Below, piece after piece: positions 45,948 to 57,302 of a DNA stretch of 64,000 bases. The position numbers and the translations under genes were made by a program. Below the pieces are notes generated by a model. That model did no database searches. It saw only the letters and a list, made by a program, of their open reading frames with translations, and had not been told where the DNA came from. Origin of the DNA: Impatiens glandulifera (Eukaryota; Streptophyta; Magnoliopsida; Ericales; Balsaminaceae); assembly GCF_907164915.1 (NCBI RefSeq), contig NC_061867.1, forward strand, positions 36,865,338-36,929,337. The letters run 5' to 3'. Numbering within the stretch: position 1 is the stretch's first letter; every line of letters begins with the position of its first letter.

Positions 45948-47942
45948 AGACTATCCAAAGTAGGGTATCAAATTTTTTCATTTAATACCCTGCCACGTCA
46001 GCTTAACACCTATTTTAACACCCACTTTTTAGTATATCCTACAACAGAGTGTTATTAAATGTATCAAAATTACTTTTTCACTTTCTCTCACTTCCACATC
46101 ATTTATACATAATTTCATTTTTTTTAACCACAAACAATATTATTCATCACTTGGTAAATCAAACATACAAATATATTTAAAACGAAGAAGAAAACAAACA
46201 CTCTAAACATTGGTAATTTGTTAAGTAGTGTTTTTAAAACTCTAATCGAGAGTTGTTCCAAATTTATTCCAAATGTGCATGACAAGATCTTTCTTCAATT
46301 GAATATGTTGTGCTTTGTCACGTAGATCGACCCTAGTATGAATATTTGATTCAGATCGGCCTTGAACATGCACTTGAAATTGAGGTAGCACTTCTCTTTG
46401 GACATTAACTGAGGAACTAGACCCAGAATTATTCGAACGTTCGAAGTCGATATTTTCCCAATTTCGTGAATACGAATCTCGTTCATCCTCCACAATCATA
46501 TTATGTAAAATTATGCATGCCCTCATTATTTTATCTAGGCCATCAATATTCCACATCCTAGCTGGTTGGTGAATAATAGCAAACCGTGCTTGAAGTACCC
46601 CGAATGCACGTTCTACATCCTTCATGCACGCTTCTTGTTGTTTTGCAAACAACTGCGCTTTGTATCCTTGGGGCATTTGAATTGATTATACAAAGATGGG
46701 CAATTTAGGATAGATTCCATCAGCAAGATAATAGGCAAGATTGTATTGTCGACCATTCACAATGAAGTTTACAGCAGGAGCTTCGCCATACTCAATGTCG
46801 TCAAAAATTGGTGACCTGTCTAATACATTAATATCGTTCAATGTTCCGGGCAGGCCAAAAAAAGCATTCCATATCCACAAATCATAAGATGTCACTACCT
46901 CGAGGATAATTGTTGTTGTGCCCTTGTGTCCATTAGTAATCTTCCCTTGCCAAGCCTTAGGACAATTCTTCCACTCCCAGTGCATGCAATCAATACTTTC
47001 AATCATTCCAGGAAAACCGCGCTCTTGTCCAACTTGGAGTAACCTCTGCAAGTCTTCCCCATTTGGTCGTCTGAAGTATTCATCTTGAAACAAGGCAATT
47101 ATTGTTTCGCAAAAAATACGGGTGCACTCAAGTGTAGTGATTTCTCCAATTTTCACATATTCATCACAGGCATCCCCGACTACTCCATATGCAAGCATGC
47201 GTATGGCAACTGTACACTTCTGGATCGGTGTCAATCTAAGCTTTCCTGCATTATTCCGCCTTTGGGTGAAGTAATGGTTGTAATTTGTTATGGCTTCTAC
47301 ATTTCGAAGAAACAATTGCCTTCTCATACGAACTCTACGTCTAAATTGCATTTCAGTATAAGTGCATGGCTCATCGAAATAGTCGGCCATGAGCCTCTTA
47401 TGGGCAGTTCCATGGTCCTTGTTTATAGAATTTCTTTTACGTGATCGATTGTTTCGCCTTTGAAGCTCTTCGAGAAGTTCTTTTTGCCTTTTGAGTAAAG
47501 ATTCCTCCAACTCTCATTGTTGTTGAATCTCTTCGAGATTGAAAGGGTTTGGGGGAATATCCATATGATGATATGAAGAAAGGTGATACAAACAAGGATG
47601 ATAATATGGTGGAAAATTTCAGAAATTTTTGGTGTCCAAATGACACAAACCAAGTCTCTATTTATAGATCTCGAAAAATAAAAAATAATGATATTTATAT
47701 ATATATATATATATATTTTGATCAATTATTATGCAAAAGTGTATTTGAAAAAGAAAACAAAAACAAAAAAGTAACCACCGGCGCTGCCACTTGGCACGCT
47801 GTGATTGGGCCACATCAAACTTGGTCCCGTATCAAAATTTGATACCCATATTTTAACACTTAATTTTGATACTATGCCGCACCATTTGATATTATTTTAA
47901 CACCCATTTGATACCTTATTTGACACCCTACTGTGGATAGTA
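45948..47942 (-). mobile_element. PIF/Harbinger element of about 2 kb
   Basis: Lies inside the foldback element. Ends share an inverted ACTATCCAAAGTAGGGTATC (left) and ACTATCCACAGTAGGGTGTC (right, minus strand). A TAA trinucleotide on both sides (45945-45947 and 47943-47945) fits the 3-bp duplication of the family, but the outermost two bases differ, so borders are approximate. Only a transposase is present; the companion MYB-like protein of autonomous elements is absent. Confidence 0.75.
46242..47564 (-). pseudogene. PIF/Harbinger DDE transposase with two in-frame stops
   Basis: HARBI1/ALP1-like nuclease, 441 codons from the ATG at 47562-47564. One frame runs throughout, broken only by TGA (47514-47516, after CAA CAA CAA) and TAA (46686-46688). 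N-terminal coiled, basic part: LEESLLKRQKELLEEL and NRSRKRN. DDE core: IESIDCMHWEWKNCP (D), LPGTLNDINVLDRSP (D), and after the TAA, KDVERAFGVLQARFAI (E). The last part carries LRDKAQHIQLKKDLVMHIW, typical of the plant family end. Both stops could come from single C-to-T changes (CGA to TGA, CAA to TAA), though AAA to TAA is possible for the second. Would have cut the element at its ends. Confidence 0.88.
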
Positions 47943-48171
47943 TAAGTATTATATATTATATATATTTTAACTTATAAATACTATTTTGGTATATCTCGAT
48001 ATACCAAAATTTTACAAATCTCATACCTTTACCGTAACAATAATTTCGATATTGGTATCATACCTTACATTTTCTTCGGTATACCTTAAAAATCGATATT
48101 TTTGATATACTACGGTACAATATTTTCTATATACTTTAATATCGGTAATTTTTTCCACCCCTAAGTCAAAG

Positions 48172-48791
48172 TACTATTATATTATATAATATATAATTAT
48201 ATAACTACTTAAATTATTAATTTCTACCTAATAGCCCGCCCGGAGGCCCATCATACTAATTAATATATTATATAATATATATAATCTATCTAAACATCTA
48301 ACCAATCTAACTAATATATTCTATAATATATATTTATTATATTTGAACAATCTAAATCTAGTTTATTAACTCATAAAAAAATAAATAAAAATCCAACTAG
48401 TCAATAATAATATATTATATAATATATTTATTCATAATTAAAGAAAATTTCAATTTATTAATTTCTAAATAAATAATCCACTAAATAATATATAATCAAT
48501 CACTTCCTAATTAAAAAATATCTAACTTATTCGTTCCTAATTAAATCTAGTTACTTACCATTGAGCTACATATAATTTATTGAGCTTAACTAAAAAAATA
48601 TGTCCCTGACAATAATAGTTACTTTGAAAATTTGAATTCTTTTCTCACTAGTCATTAGGTCTCTATAATTTGTAAGGCTAAACAGAAGACCACAATTTGT
48701 CGGCTTAGATTAAAGTTTATTCTCTTACTAGGTTTGTTTAATTTCAATTCTGCATGTTTATGATACCACGTATGTAACACTCAATAAAAAA
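48172..48791. other. AT-rich interior of the outer hAT
   Basis: Mostly TATA and TAAT runs; the part 48230-48260 is GC-rich (AGCCCGCCCGGAGGCCC). No gene. Ends where the LINE was inserted. Confidence 0.45.
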
Positions 48792-51700
48792 ATATATAAT
48801 GTTTATGATACCAATGTTTGCCAAAGTCAAGTCGCTTTTCTCCAATGATCAAACAATACTGGTTGGGGTCAAGGAAAAAATCACTAGAATTGAGTTCCAA
48901 CTTGCTATCGTCTATGGTAGCAATTCCAGTACCGAGAGAAGACTACTCTGGAGTTGTCTTAGGAACTGGATTGATGGTGATAAACTGTGGGCTGTCCTTG
49001 GTGATTTTAATGCTACGATAAGCAAAATTGACCGAAATTCCAGCGTCTGATATTACCCAAGATATGATTGACTTCAACGATTGCATCAGAGACATAGGAT
49101 GCATCAGAGACATAGGATGCATCGAACCAACCAACTCAGGGAACTTCATAACATGGTCATCAACTCGAGGAGATGAACATATTCGGAAAAACAGAATTGA
49201 TAAAAGTCTTATCAATGAGAAGTGGATTGCTTAATTCCCGAAAGCCAACTACACGTTTTGAATCCTGGAATTTCGGATCACAACCCTATCAAACTCTTCT
49301 GGGAGAAGGAGGAGAGGTTCAAAAGACCTTTCAATTTTTTTAATTTTTAGATGGAGAGTAATAATTTCAAAGATATACTAGGTAAAATGTGGGTCGAAAA
49401 TATGGAGGGATCAAACATGTTCAGGGTTTCTGTAAAGCTTAGATTTCTAAAAATCTAACTGAAAAAATTTGACAAGAAAAAGTTCATTAACATCTCTAAA
49501 CGAGTCCAAATAACTAGAATTGAGTTAGAAGAACTCCAAAGCAAGTTATTTGGGGGAGGAAATGATGAACAACTTAACAAAAAATAAAAAGATGCCCTTG
49601 GAAATTTTAGGAAGATGAGCTTATTAGAAGAGAATTTTGTGAAACAGAAATAAATACAGAATTGACTCTCTCGGTAACAAGAATACTACCTTCTTCTATG
49701 GAAAATTTATGGCTAGGAATCCGAGGAACAATATTTACATGCTGAAGAATGATGAGAGTGAATATGTATAGGGACAGAAAGGGGTACAAGATCTCGCCAT
49801 CAACTTCTATAAAGAGCTTATGGGTACAAAGAAAGTGAAACCAAGTCATCTGAACACCTTATACCAGATTATCGATAAAAGGGTTTTTGCTGAAGAGAGT
49901 CAAGATCTAATCAGGATTGTCACATGGGATAAAGTAAAAGAGGCTTTGTTTAGCATCAACGACAATAAAAGCCTGGGTCCAGACAATTTTAATGCTCAAT
50001 TCTTTTGGCCGGTTGTGGGTCACAATATTATAGACGGGGTTCTGGAATTCTTTAAGAACATGAAGATCTTCAAGCAGTGGAACACTATTGTCCTGACTTT
50101 TATACCCAAAACCTCAATTCCCGAAAAGGTTCAAGATTTCAGACCGATTTCATGATACAATGTATTTTACAAAATAATTTCAACAATTCTTTCAAAATGA
50201 TTTAAAAATGTCATTGGTAAAATAGTTAGTTTAAATCAATCTAGATTCATTCTGGGTTGTACTATCTCACATAACATTATGCTCATGAAAAACCTCCTCA
50301 AAGGTTATGGGAAGAGAAAAATATTCCCGAGAGTGGCTTTCAAAATTGATATAAAAAAGCCTTTGAATTTGTTAGATGGGAATCCATTCAGGACTTTATG
50401 GTTCGTATAAGGTTTTCCAATGATTTTTTTAGAATGGATCATGCAATGCGTTTCTACCTCTCGTTTTGTAGTTAGCGTCAATGGGATCCACATAGACTAC
50501 TTAAAAGGTGAAAAGGGCGTGAGGCAGGGAGATCCCCTATCATCTCACCTTTTCGTCATCATCATGGCGGTCTTTGAGAGCATCTTTATGATGTTCCGAA
50601 ATAATCGACCATACATTTTCCACCCATTCTGTGAGAAGGAGGAGATCACCCATTTATTCTTTGTTGACGATTTGTTCATTCTCACGCATGCTGACGTTCA
50701 TTCCATAAAACTATAAGAGTTGCACTAACATTTTTTTCTTGAGGTTACATGTTTGACTATCAACAAGAATAAGAGCTTGGCATTCTACGGAGGAGTAAAA
50801 GAGGAAAGAAAACATCTACAATATCATGGGAATAACAGAAGGAAGCTTCCTAGTAAGATACTTAAGGCATACCACTCACGGAAAAACATATCCAAATCTC
50901 GCACTACAGACCACTGATCAAGAAAGTGAAAAACTCAATTTCCGGCTGGGCAACAAAGAAACTTACATACACTAGAAGAATTAAGCTGGTCAAAAGCATG
51001 GTAATGAGAATCATCAGTTACTAGTCATAGTAACTCGTGCTCTTGAAGAAGGTAATGAAAGAACTTGGTGCGCTAATGAGAAACTTTATTTGGGAAAGCA
51101 GCGGGAGAGGCGAGAAGAAGATTAAGTGGACCACACTTTTCAAACCAGATGAAGAAGGCGACATAGGGCTCAAGAACTGTGTTGAATGGAATAAAGCATT
51201 GACGTATAAGCACCTATGGGCCATCGAGAGTAGACAAGAATCACTCTGGATCAAGTGGGTCCTCACCTAGTTTATGAAACACGAAGCAAGCGTTTGGACA
51301 TCCAAAATAAGAGAAGGTATGAGATGGTCGTTACAAAAAATCCTTAAGCTAAGAAACAATATTGCATGACTTTTTGACATTCGTTAGGGAGACGGTAAAA
51401 ACACACTATATTAGCATGATCCCTGGTATGAGGACCAACCATTAATCAATAAAGAGGAATTCAGAAACGTGAGGATTAGACAGGACTGCCTAGCTTCCAA
51501 GGTTAGAGACATTAAAGACGGGCTATGGAATTCGCTCCTTAGACGAATACTAGTGGGGTGGCACATTCTCAAACATATCAGTAACATCCAATTCAACGAA
51601 AGAACACACGTACACCAATGGAAAGTCGAGGAAAATGGGAAGAAGATTTCTAGCAAAGTGTGGAACACCATTTGAGAGAATGAGCAAACAATAAATTAGA

Positions 51701-52387
51701 CTAGTCTGGTCTGATCGTCAAAGGTTATCCGAGACACCAATTCATCTTATGGCTTGCATTTTGGGAATGGATAAATACGAGAGATTGCGTTAGGAAGTAC
51801 ATAGAAATTCTGGATCCAAGCTGTCTTTTATGTGAAGGGAATGAAAAAACAATAGATCACTTATCGAAGCTATGGAAGAAGTTTCCAGAAGCATGAAAAT
51901 GGTTAGCCTGGCTAAAGAATATAAAGAGATGAAAAAGGAAGTCGTACACAAAGCAAAGGGAAAAATTTCAAGTCTAGTGTTCTCAAAAGTAGTTTCGGTA
52001 CAATCGTCTACCACATATGGCGAGAAAGGAACACAATGGTGCACTCGAGAATAAGAAGAAGTGTAGAGGAGACATGGGAAAACATAGTATTCGACAACAA
52101 CACAAATCTACAAATGCTGAAACAAGTACCCATGACTGAGCATAATTGGAAACTAAGTTGGAACTAGAAAATCACATCCAAAAAAATCATAGAATGGAAT
52201 TTTTTTTAGTTAGATAAACGCTTTCATTAGTTTGTGTGTTGTGTAATTCATTTGTTTCAGACTGTTACGAACTAAATTTTCCTAGGCTTGTCTAGGAAAA
52301 TACAGAAACTCATTTGTTTTTTTTCCTTTTTGGGATTTTTTTAATAAAATAACGTTAAGTCATTTTTCCCAAAATATATATAATGTT
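48792..52387 (+). mobile_element. 5'-truncated L1-type LINE with 12-bp target duplication
   Basis: Body about 48804-52375, with target duplication ATATATAATGTT at 48792-48803 and 52376-52387. It starts inside the endonuclease domain, has the reverse transcriptase and zinc-binding parts of ORF2, and ends with a 3' UTR of the type AATAAAATAACGTTAAGTCA. The A tail is only four bases. Confidence 0.88.
48825..52170 (+). pseudogene. LINE ORF2 (endonuclease, reverse transcriptase, zf-RVT), decayed
   Basis: Endonuclease end: LAIVYGSNSSTERR, AVLGDFNATIS (48995) and ITWSSTRGDEHIRKNRIDKS. Reverse transcriptase: SINDNKSLGPDNFNAQFFW, TFIPKTSIPEKVQDFRPIS, GVRQGDPLSSHLFVIIM, and THLFFVDDLFILTHAD near 50650, with FVDD where FADD is usual. 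Then WATKKLTYTRRIKLVKSM-like connection and zinc-binding remnants after 51700. Many stops and shifts (for example near 49232, 50153, 50714 and 51268). A short direct repeat, GACATAGGATGCATCAGA, occurs at 49090-49125. No longer functional. Confidence 0.85.
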
Positions 52388-52429
52388 CTCACTAGATATA
52401 ATCTAGAAACTAATAATGTGTGAGGTCAT

Positions 52430-52760
52430 AAATATGATGGTGCTTGTAATATGAGTGGTATTTTAATGGTTTGCAAGCTTTATTTTTTAAGGATTGCCCT
52501 TATGCGTATGATGTGCATTTTTTTGCTCATTTACTACATCTAGCATTAATTATCGCATATGATTAGGAGATCTTTATAAGACTTTTCTTTTCCAATCTAA
52601 CGACTATTATAAATATTATTACATCTTCTTTAAAACACAATACCGATTTACAGTTAGCTCAAGCTAATGAAATTGCTCGTTCTATTGTTGATGGTGAACG
52701 TGAGATTGGACGAGGAACTAATTGCATTCTTTGTATCGTTGTGTGCTTAAACGATTCATA
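52430..52760 (+). pseudogene. Fragment of a hAT transposase (ZMYM1-like)
   Basis: Broken frames read KYDGACNMSG, then NGLQALFFKDCPYAYDVHFF, AHLLHLALI, then FFSNLTTIINIITSSLK, LQLAQANEIARSIVDGE. This is the middle of the plant hAT transposases annotated as zinc finger MYM-type protein 1-like (GYDGASNMRG...NGLQALFL). Stops and shifts interrupt it. It is the internal remnant of the outer hAT and lies 100 bp inside its right end. Confidence 0.65.
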
Positions 52761-52872
52761 TTTTTAAATATATCATGGATTATTTAAAAAACATCATGTT
52801 ATATATTAGTTTTTCTGAAAATATTTTTAACCCGTGTAGACTTGAAATTCTAACTCCGCCCTTGGTTGCACC

Positions 52873-53329
52873 AAATTATTTATCAATGTCTACATTGTGA
52901 AACTCTTTAACATCTATTTTGGTGAAACTCCATATCAAAATATACAACGAGCGCCATAAATTATCCTTAATCCTTAAAGAATTATTTGATTAAACTGGAT
53001 TGTCGAAAAGATAGTAGATTTTGAGGTTGTTGAGTTTGTACTTAATGAATTTGATCATCAATAGGAATAAAATCCTCATCAATGTCAAAAACATTTGAGA
53101 TATGAATCAAATATTCCTTAATAGAAATTATTGATCTAAATCATCTTCAAAGAAAAAACCATTTCTCTCTCAAACTCAATATCCTAAAAAATATATTGTA
53201 GTCTAGTCTCAAAATAAATTATCTTTAACTTGACATCATAAAAAATATTATAACCCTTAATCACTTAGAATATACAATAAAGTAAGTTCTCACATTTTAA
53301 TCTTAAGTAACAACTAATATATATATATA
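52873..53329. other. AT-rich spacer
   Basis: No gene seen. Ends at the first tRNA-like repeat unit. Confidence 0.45.
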
Positions 53330-54878
53330 TATAGAGATAATGATGCTTAATTTTCAAAGTGTCCGGATTGTCGATTTAAGAGTTGTGGTTAATTTGAATA
53401 TATATATATGTGAGAGTAATGGATATTTGTGGCGGATTATGGGTTGACAAATCCATAAACTTAAAATATTTAAAAATAAAAATAAAATGTTATAGATATG
53501 TTTTGAACTTGCAACATAACAAAACAAGTATAACTCTTTAACAAAAAAGACTAATAAGACTTTATATTTTAAATTCAACACCAAATTTGATGAACGCGGA
53601 ACATTCTTAACAATATAAGATCAAATTTTTAACTAACTAATCTATATATATATATTTAATGATGCTTAATTTTCAAATGTACAGATTATCAGGTCGAGAG
53701 TTGTGGTTAATTTTAATATATATGTGAGAGCAAATGAATATTTGGGTCGGATTGTGGGTTGACCCACCCATAAATTTAAAACGGTTAAAATAAAATTAAA
53801 AATTCTATAAGTATGTTTTGAATTTGCAACTTAACAAAATAATTAAAACTCTTAAACCAACTAGGCTAATAAGACTTTATATTTTAAATTCAACACAAAA
53901 TTTAATGAACGCAAAATATTCTTAACAATATAAGTTCAACCTTTTAACAAACTAATCAATATATATATATATAATGATGCTTATTTTTTAAAGTGTTCGG
54001 ATTGCCGGCGGAGTGGTTAATTTGGATATATATGTGAGAGTAAATGAATACTTGGGTCGGATTGTGGGTTGACCCGCCCATAAACTTAAACGGTTAAAAT
54101 TAAAATTAAAAAATGTTATATGTATATTTCAAACTTGCAACCTAACAAAACAGTCCACTATATATATATAATGATACTTAATTTTCAAAGTGACCGAATT
54201 AGGTCGAGAGCTGTAGTTAGTTTGGATATATAGTGAGTAAATTGATACTTGAGTCGGATTGTGGGTTGAACCACAATAAACTTAAAACGGTTAAAAATAA
54301 AATTAAAAATTTTATATGTATATTTCGAACATGCAACCTAACAAAACAAGTATAACTCTTTTACCATCTAAGCTAATAAGACTTTATATTATAAATTTAA
54401 CATCAACTTTGATTAACGCAGAACATTCTTAACAATATAAGTTTAACTTTTAACTTACAAATATATATATATATAATGATGCTTAATTTTTAAAGTGTCC
54501 GGATTGTTGGGTCGAGAGTTGTGGTTAATATAGATATATATGTGAGAGTAAATGGATACTTGGTTGGATTGTGGGTTCATCCGTTCATAAACTTAAATTG
54601 GCTAAAAAAAATGCAATACGTATGTTGTGAACTTGCAACCTATAATAAAAAAAAAATCCTTTATATATATATATATATATATATAAGGAATGCTTAATTT
54701 TCAAAATATCTGAATTACATAGATGAGAGTTGTGGTTAATTTTGATATATATGTGAGAGTAATGAATACTTGGGTTGGATTGTGGGTTGACCCACCAATA
54801 AATTTAAAACGGATTAAAATAAACGTAAAAATACTATATGTATGGTTCGAACTTGCAACCTAACAAAACAAGTACAAT

Positions 54879-54912
<34 letters not shown>

Positions 54913-56510
54913 ATGATTCTTAATTTTCACAGTGTCCGGTTTGTCAGGTCGAGAGTTTTAGTTAATTTGAATATATATGTGAAAGTAAATGGATACTTGG
55001 GTCAGATTATGGGTTGTCCCGCCCATTAAATTAAAATGGTTAAAAATAAAATTAAAAATAATATTTGTATATTTCGAACTTTCAACCTAACAAAATAAAT
55101 ACAACTCTTTAACCAACGAGGATAATAAGACTTTATATTTTAAATTCAACACCAAATTTTATGAACACGAGACATTATTAACAATATAAGTTCAATTTTT
55201 TAACTTAATAATCTATATATATAATGATGCTTAATTTTTCAAGTATCTGGATTGCCGAGTCAAAAACTATGGTTAATCTAGATATATATGTGAGAGTAAA
55301 TGAATATTTGGGTCGGATTGTAGGTTGACCCGTCCATAAGCTTAAAACGGTTAAAAATAAAATTAAAAATGTTATATGTATATTTCGAACTTACAACCTA
55401 ACAAAATAAGTACAACTCTTTAACCAACTAGGCTAATAAAACTTTATATTTTAAATTCAACACCAAATTTGATGAACACGGGACATTCTTAACATTACAA
55501 GTTCAACTTTATATATATATATAATAATAATATTTAAAGTGTCCGGATTGCCTGGACGAGAGTTGTGGTTAATTTTGATATATATGTTAGAGTAAATGGA
55601 TACTTGGATCGGATTGTTAGTTGACCCACCCATAAATTTAAAACAGATTAAAATAAAATTAAAAATTCTATATGTATGTTTCGAACTTGCAACCTAACAA
55701 AATAAGTACAATTATATATATATATATATAATGATGTTTAATTTTAATAGTGTTCGATTTGTCGGGTCGAGAGTTTTGGTTAAAAGGATACTTGGGTCAG
55801 ATTGTGGGTTGTCCCGCCCATAAAATTAAAATGGTTAAAAATAAAATAAAAAATGTTATATGTATATTTCGAACTTGCAACCTAACAAAATAAATACAAC
55901 TCTCTAACGAACGAGGATAATAAGACTTTATATTTTAAATTTAATACCAAATTTTATGAACACGGGACACTATTAATAATATAAGTTAAACTTTTTAACT
56001 AACTAATCTATATATATAATGATGCTTAATTTTCTAAGTGTCTGGATTGTCGGGTCAAGAGCTGTGGTTAATTTGAATATATATGTGAGAGTAAATGGAT
56101 ACGTGGGTCGTATTTTGGGTTGACTCGCCCATAAACTTAAAACAGTTAAAAATAAAATTAAAAATGTTATATGTATGTTTCGAACTTGCAACCTAACAAA
56201 ACAAGTACAACTCTTTAATCAACTAGGCTAATAAAACTTTATTTTTTAAATTCAACATCAAATTTGATAAACGCGGGACATTCTTAACATTATAAATTCA
56301 CTTTATATATATGTATATATATATATATAATGATGCTTAATTTTCAAAATTTCCAGATTGTCGGGTCGAGGGTTGTGGTTAATTTGAATATATATATGTG
56401 AGAGTAAATGGATACTTGGGTCGGATTGTGGGTTGACTCTCCCATAAACTTAAAAATGATATATATATATATATATGTTTCGAACTTGTAACCTAACAAA
56501 TCAAGTACTA
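53330..56510 (+). repeat. Tandem array of a 310-bp repeat with tRNA-like Pol III boxes
   Basis: About twelve units, several shortened to near 200 bp. Each has TATATATAATGATGCTTAAT, GTGTCCGGATTGTCGGGTCG, GTGAGAGTAAATGGATACTT, GGGTCGGATTGTGGGTTGAC, TTAAAACGGTTAAAAATAAA and a conserved part near TTCGAACTTGCAACCTAACA. On the minus strand the last part reads like a tRNA: A-box-like TTAGCCTAGTTGGTTAAAGA and B-box-like GGTTGCAAGTTCGAACC, with about 45 bases from A-box to GTTCGAA, the tRNA distance. Conserved parts lie near 53510, 53815, 54325, 54845, 55070, 55380, 55680, 55865, 56175 and 56480. Spacers between units are TA microsatellites. Confidence 0.82.
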
Positions 56511-56902
56511 CATTTTAACGAAGTGTGATTAGGATGTGGTTTGCCAAGGGATAATAGGCCTGTAACAATTGAAAATAGTTAAAAAAATATAAATTAAATA
56601 TTTGATTGACCAGAGTGTGAGGGCACAATGCTAAATATTTAAAAATATGAATCAAATATTAGATAGACCAAAGTAAAAGTATAAGGTCACGAGATGAGAG
56701 GTTCATTGAAAAAATATGTGATAAGATATGAGAAAAAATGAGTTGTTTTACCGAAATGAATAAAATGTGAAATGAGAGTGTTCTATTTTTTATTTTAATA
56801 TATTATTCGTGATTTATTAAAAAATTTAAACATTGAATACATATTATTATATTTTTTTTGTTTATAGTTTTATATGTGTGCATCGCACGAGAGTTTTCCT
56901 AG
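56511..56902 (+). mobile_element. Helitron-like 3' terminus following the array
   Basis: After the last unit a unique AT-rich tail ends in the hairpin GTGCATCGCAC, then GAGAGTTTTC and CTAG at 56899-56902, followed by T. This is the order of a Helitron 3' end, as also seen in inverted orientation at 1449. If the array is inside the element, the 5' TC end should be near or before 53330, but I could not pin it down. No helicase gene, so it would be non-autonomous. Confidence 0.5.
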
Positions 56903-57109
56903 TATTCAAATAATGATTTATCCCATCTCAAAATACATAATGCAACATTAATATTCAATTTTTAGACAATAATATTAAATGATAATAGTATTTTGTTATA
57001 ATAATAAAAAATGTCAAATAATCAATCTATATTTGGATGAATTAATTATTCACATAAATTAGACTTTATAATTATTACATGTTTATCCTCACAAGTATTT
57101 ATAAACGAC
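56903..57109. other. AT-rich spacer
   Basis: No gene. The sequence ATGTCAAATAATCA near 57010 resembles GTGTCAATTAATCA after the LINE tail at 59472 and may be its worn target duplication. Confidence 0.4.
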
Positions 57110-57302
57110 ACGATTGGCACGATCAACACGAACAGAAAAACAACATGATCAACACAGTATCAAGGTCACGATTTCGCTTGTTGTGGTCGCGATTGCTAGT
57201 CGCTCAAAGTCGCATATCAATTCAAGAACGTGCGCACAATCGGCACGATCGACACAATCAGCACAATCAGCACAATCGACACATCAACACGAACGACACG
57301 GT
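57105..57302 (+). repeat. Minisatellite of CACAATCAG-type units
   Basis: GC-richer stretch with repeated CACGATCGACACAATCAG, CACAATCAGCACAATCAG and ACACGAACGACACG in about 9-11-bp steps. It may be the 5' UTR of the following LINE. A 68-codon frame rich in SAQ is the repeat in one frame. Confidence 0.7.

Larger units (their letters stand above)
45518..48171. mobile_element. Small hAT-like foldback element, split by a Harbinger insertion
   Basis: Ends TAGGGGTGAG at 45526 and, on the minus strand, TAGGGGTGGA at 48163. Flanking 8-mers GGTCAAAA (45518-45525) and AGTCAAAG (48164-48171) share GTCAAA. Both arms are full of GGTATACC and TTTCGGTATACCTTAA words that are self-complementary, so the arms can fold on themselves and on each other. 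No own gene. Without the Harbinger the element would be about 650 bp. Confidence 0.65.
45468..52872 (+). mobile_element. Outer hAT element, heavily interrupted by later insertions
   Basis: Ends match as an inverted pair: CAAGGGTGGAGCCAG at 45476 and, on the minus strand from 52864, CAAGGGCGGAGTTAG. Flanking 8-bp duplications are GTTACACC (45468-45475) and GTTGCACC (52865-52872), identical at seven positions. An 8-bp duplication and a transposase remnant of hAT type inside support hAT. The interior between 45526 and 48163 is a second hAT-like element with a Harbinger inside; 48804-52375 is a LINE. Own sequence is thus only about 1.1 kb. Confidence 0.7.

Noticed and set aside
47085..47444. 119-codon plus-strand frame
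   Set aside because: Antisense to the Harbinger transposase core.
53330..56510. CRISPR-like array or true tRNA gene cluster
   Set aside because: Units are about 310 bp with AT-rich spacers in plant DNA, so not CRISPR. The tRNA-like parts lack a proper acceptor stem and a clear anticodon arm, so they are not functional tRNA genes.
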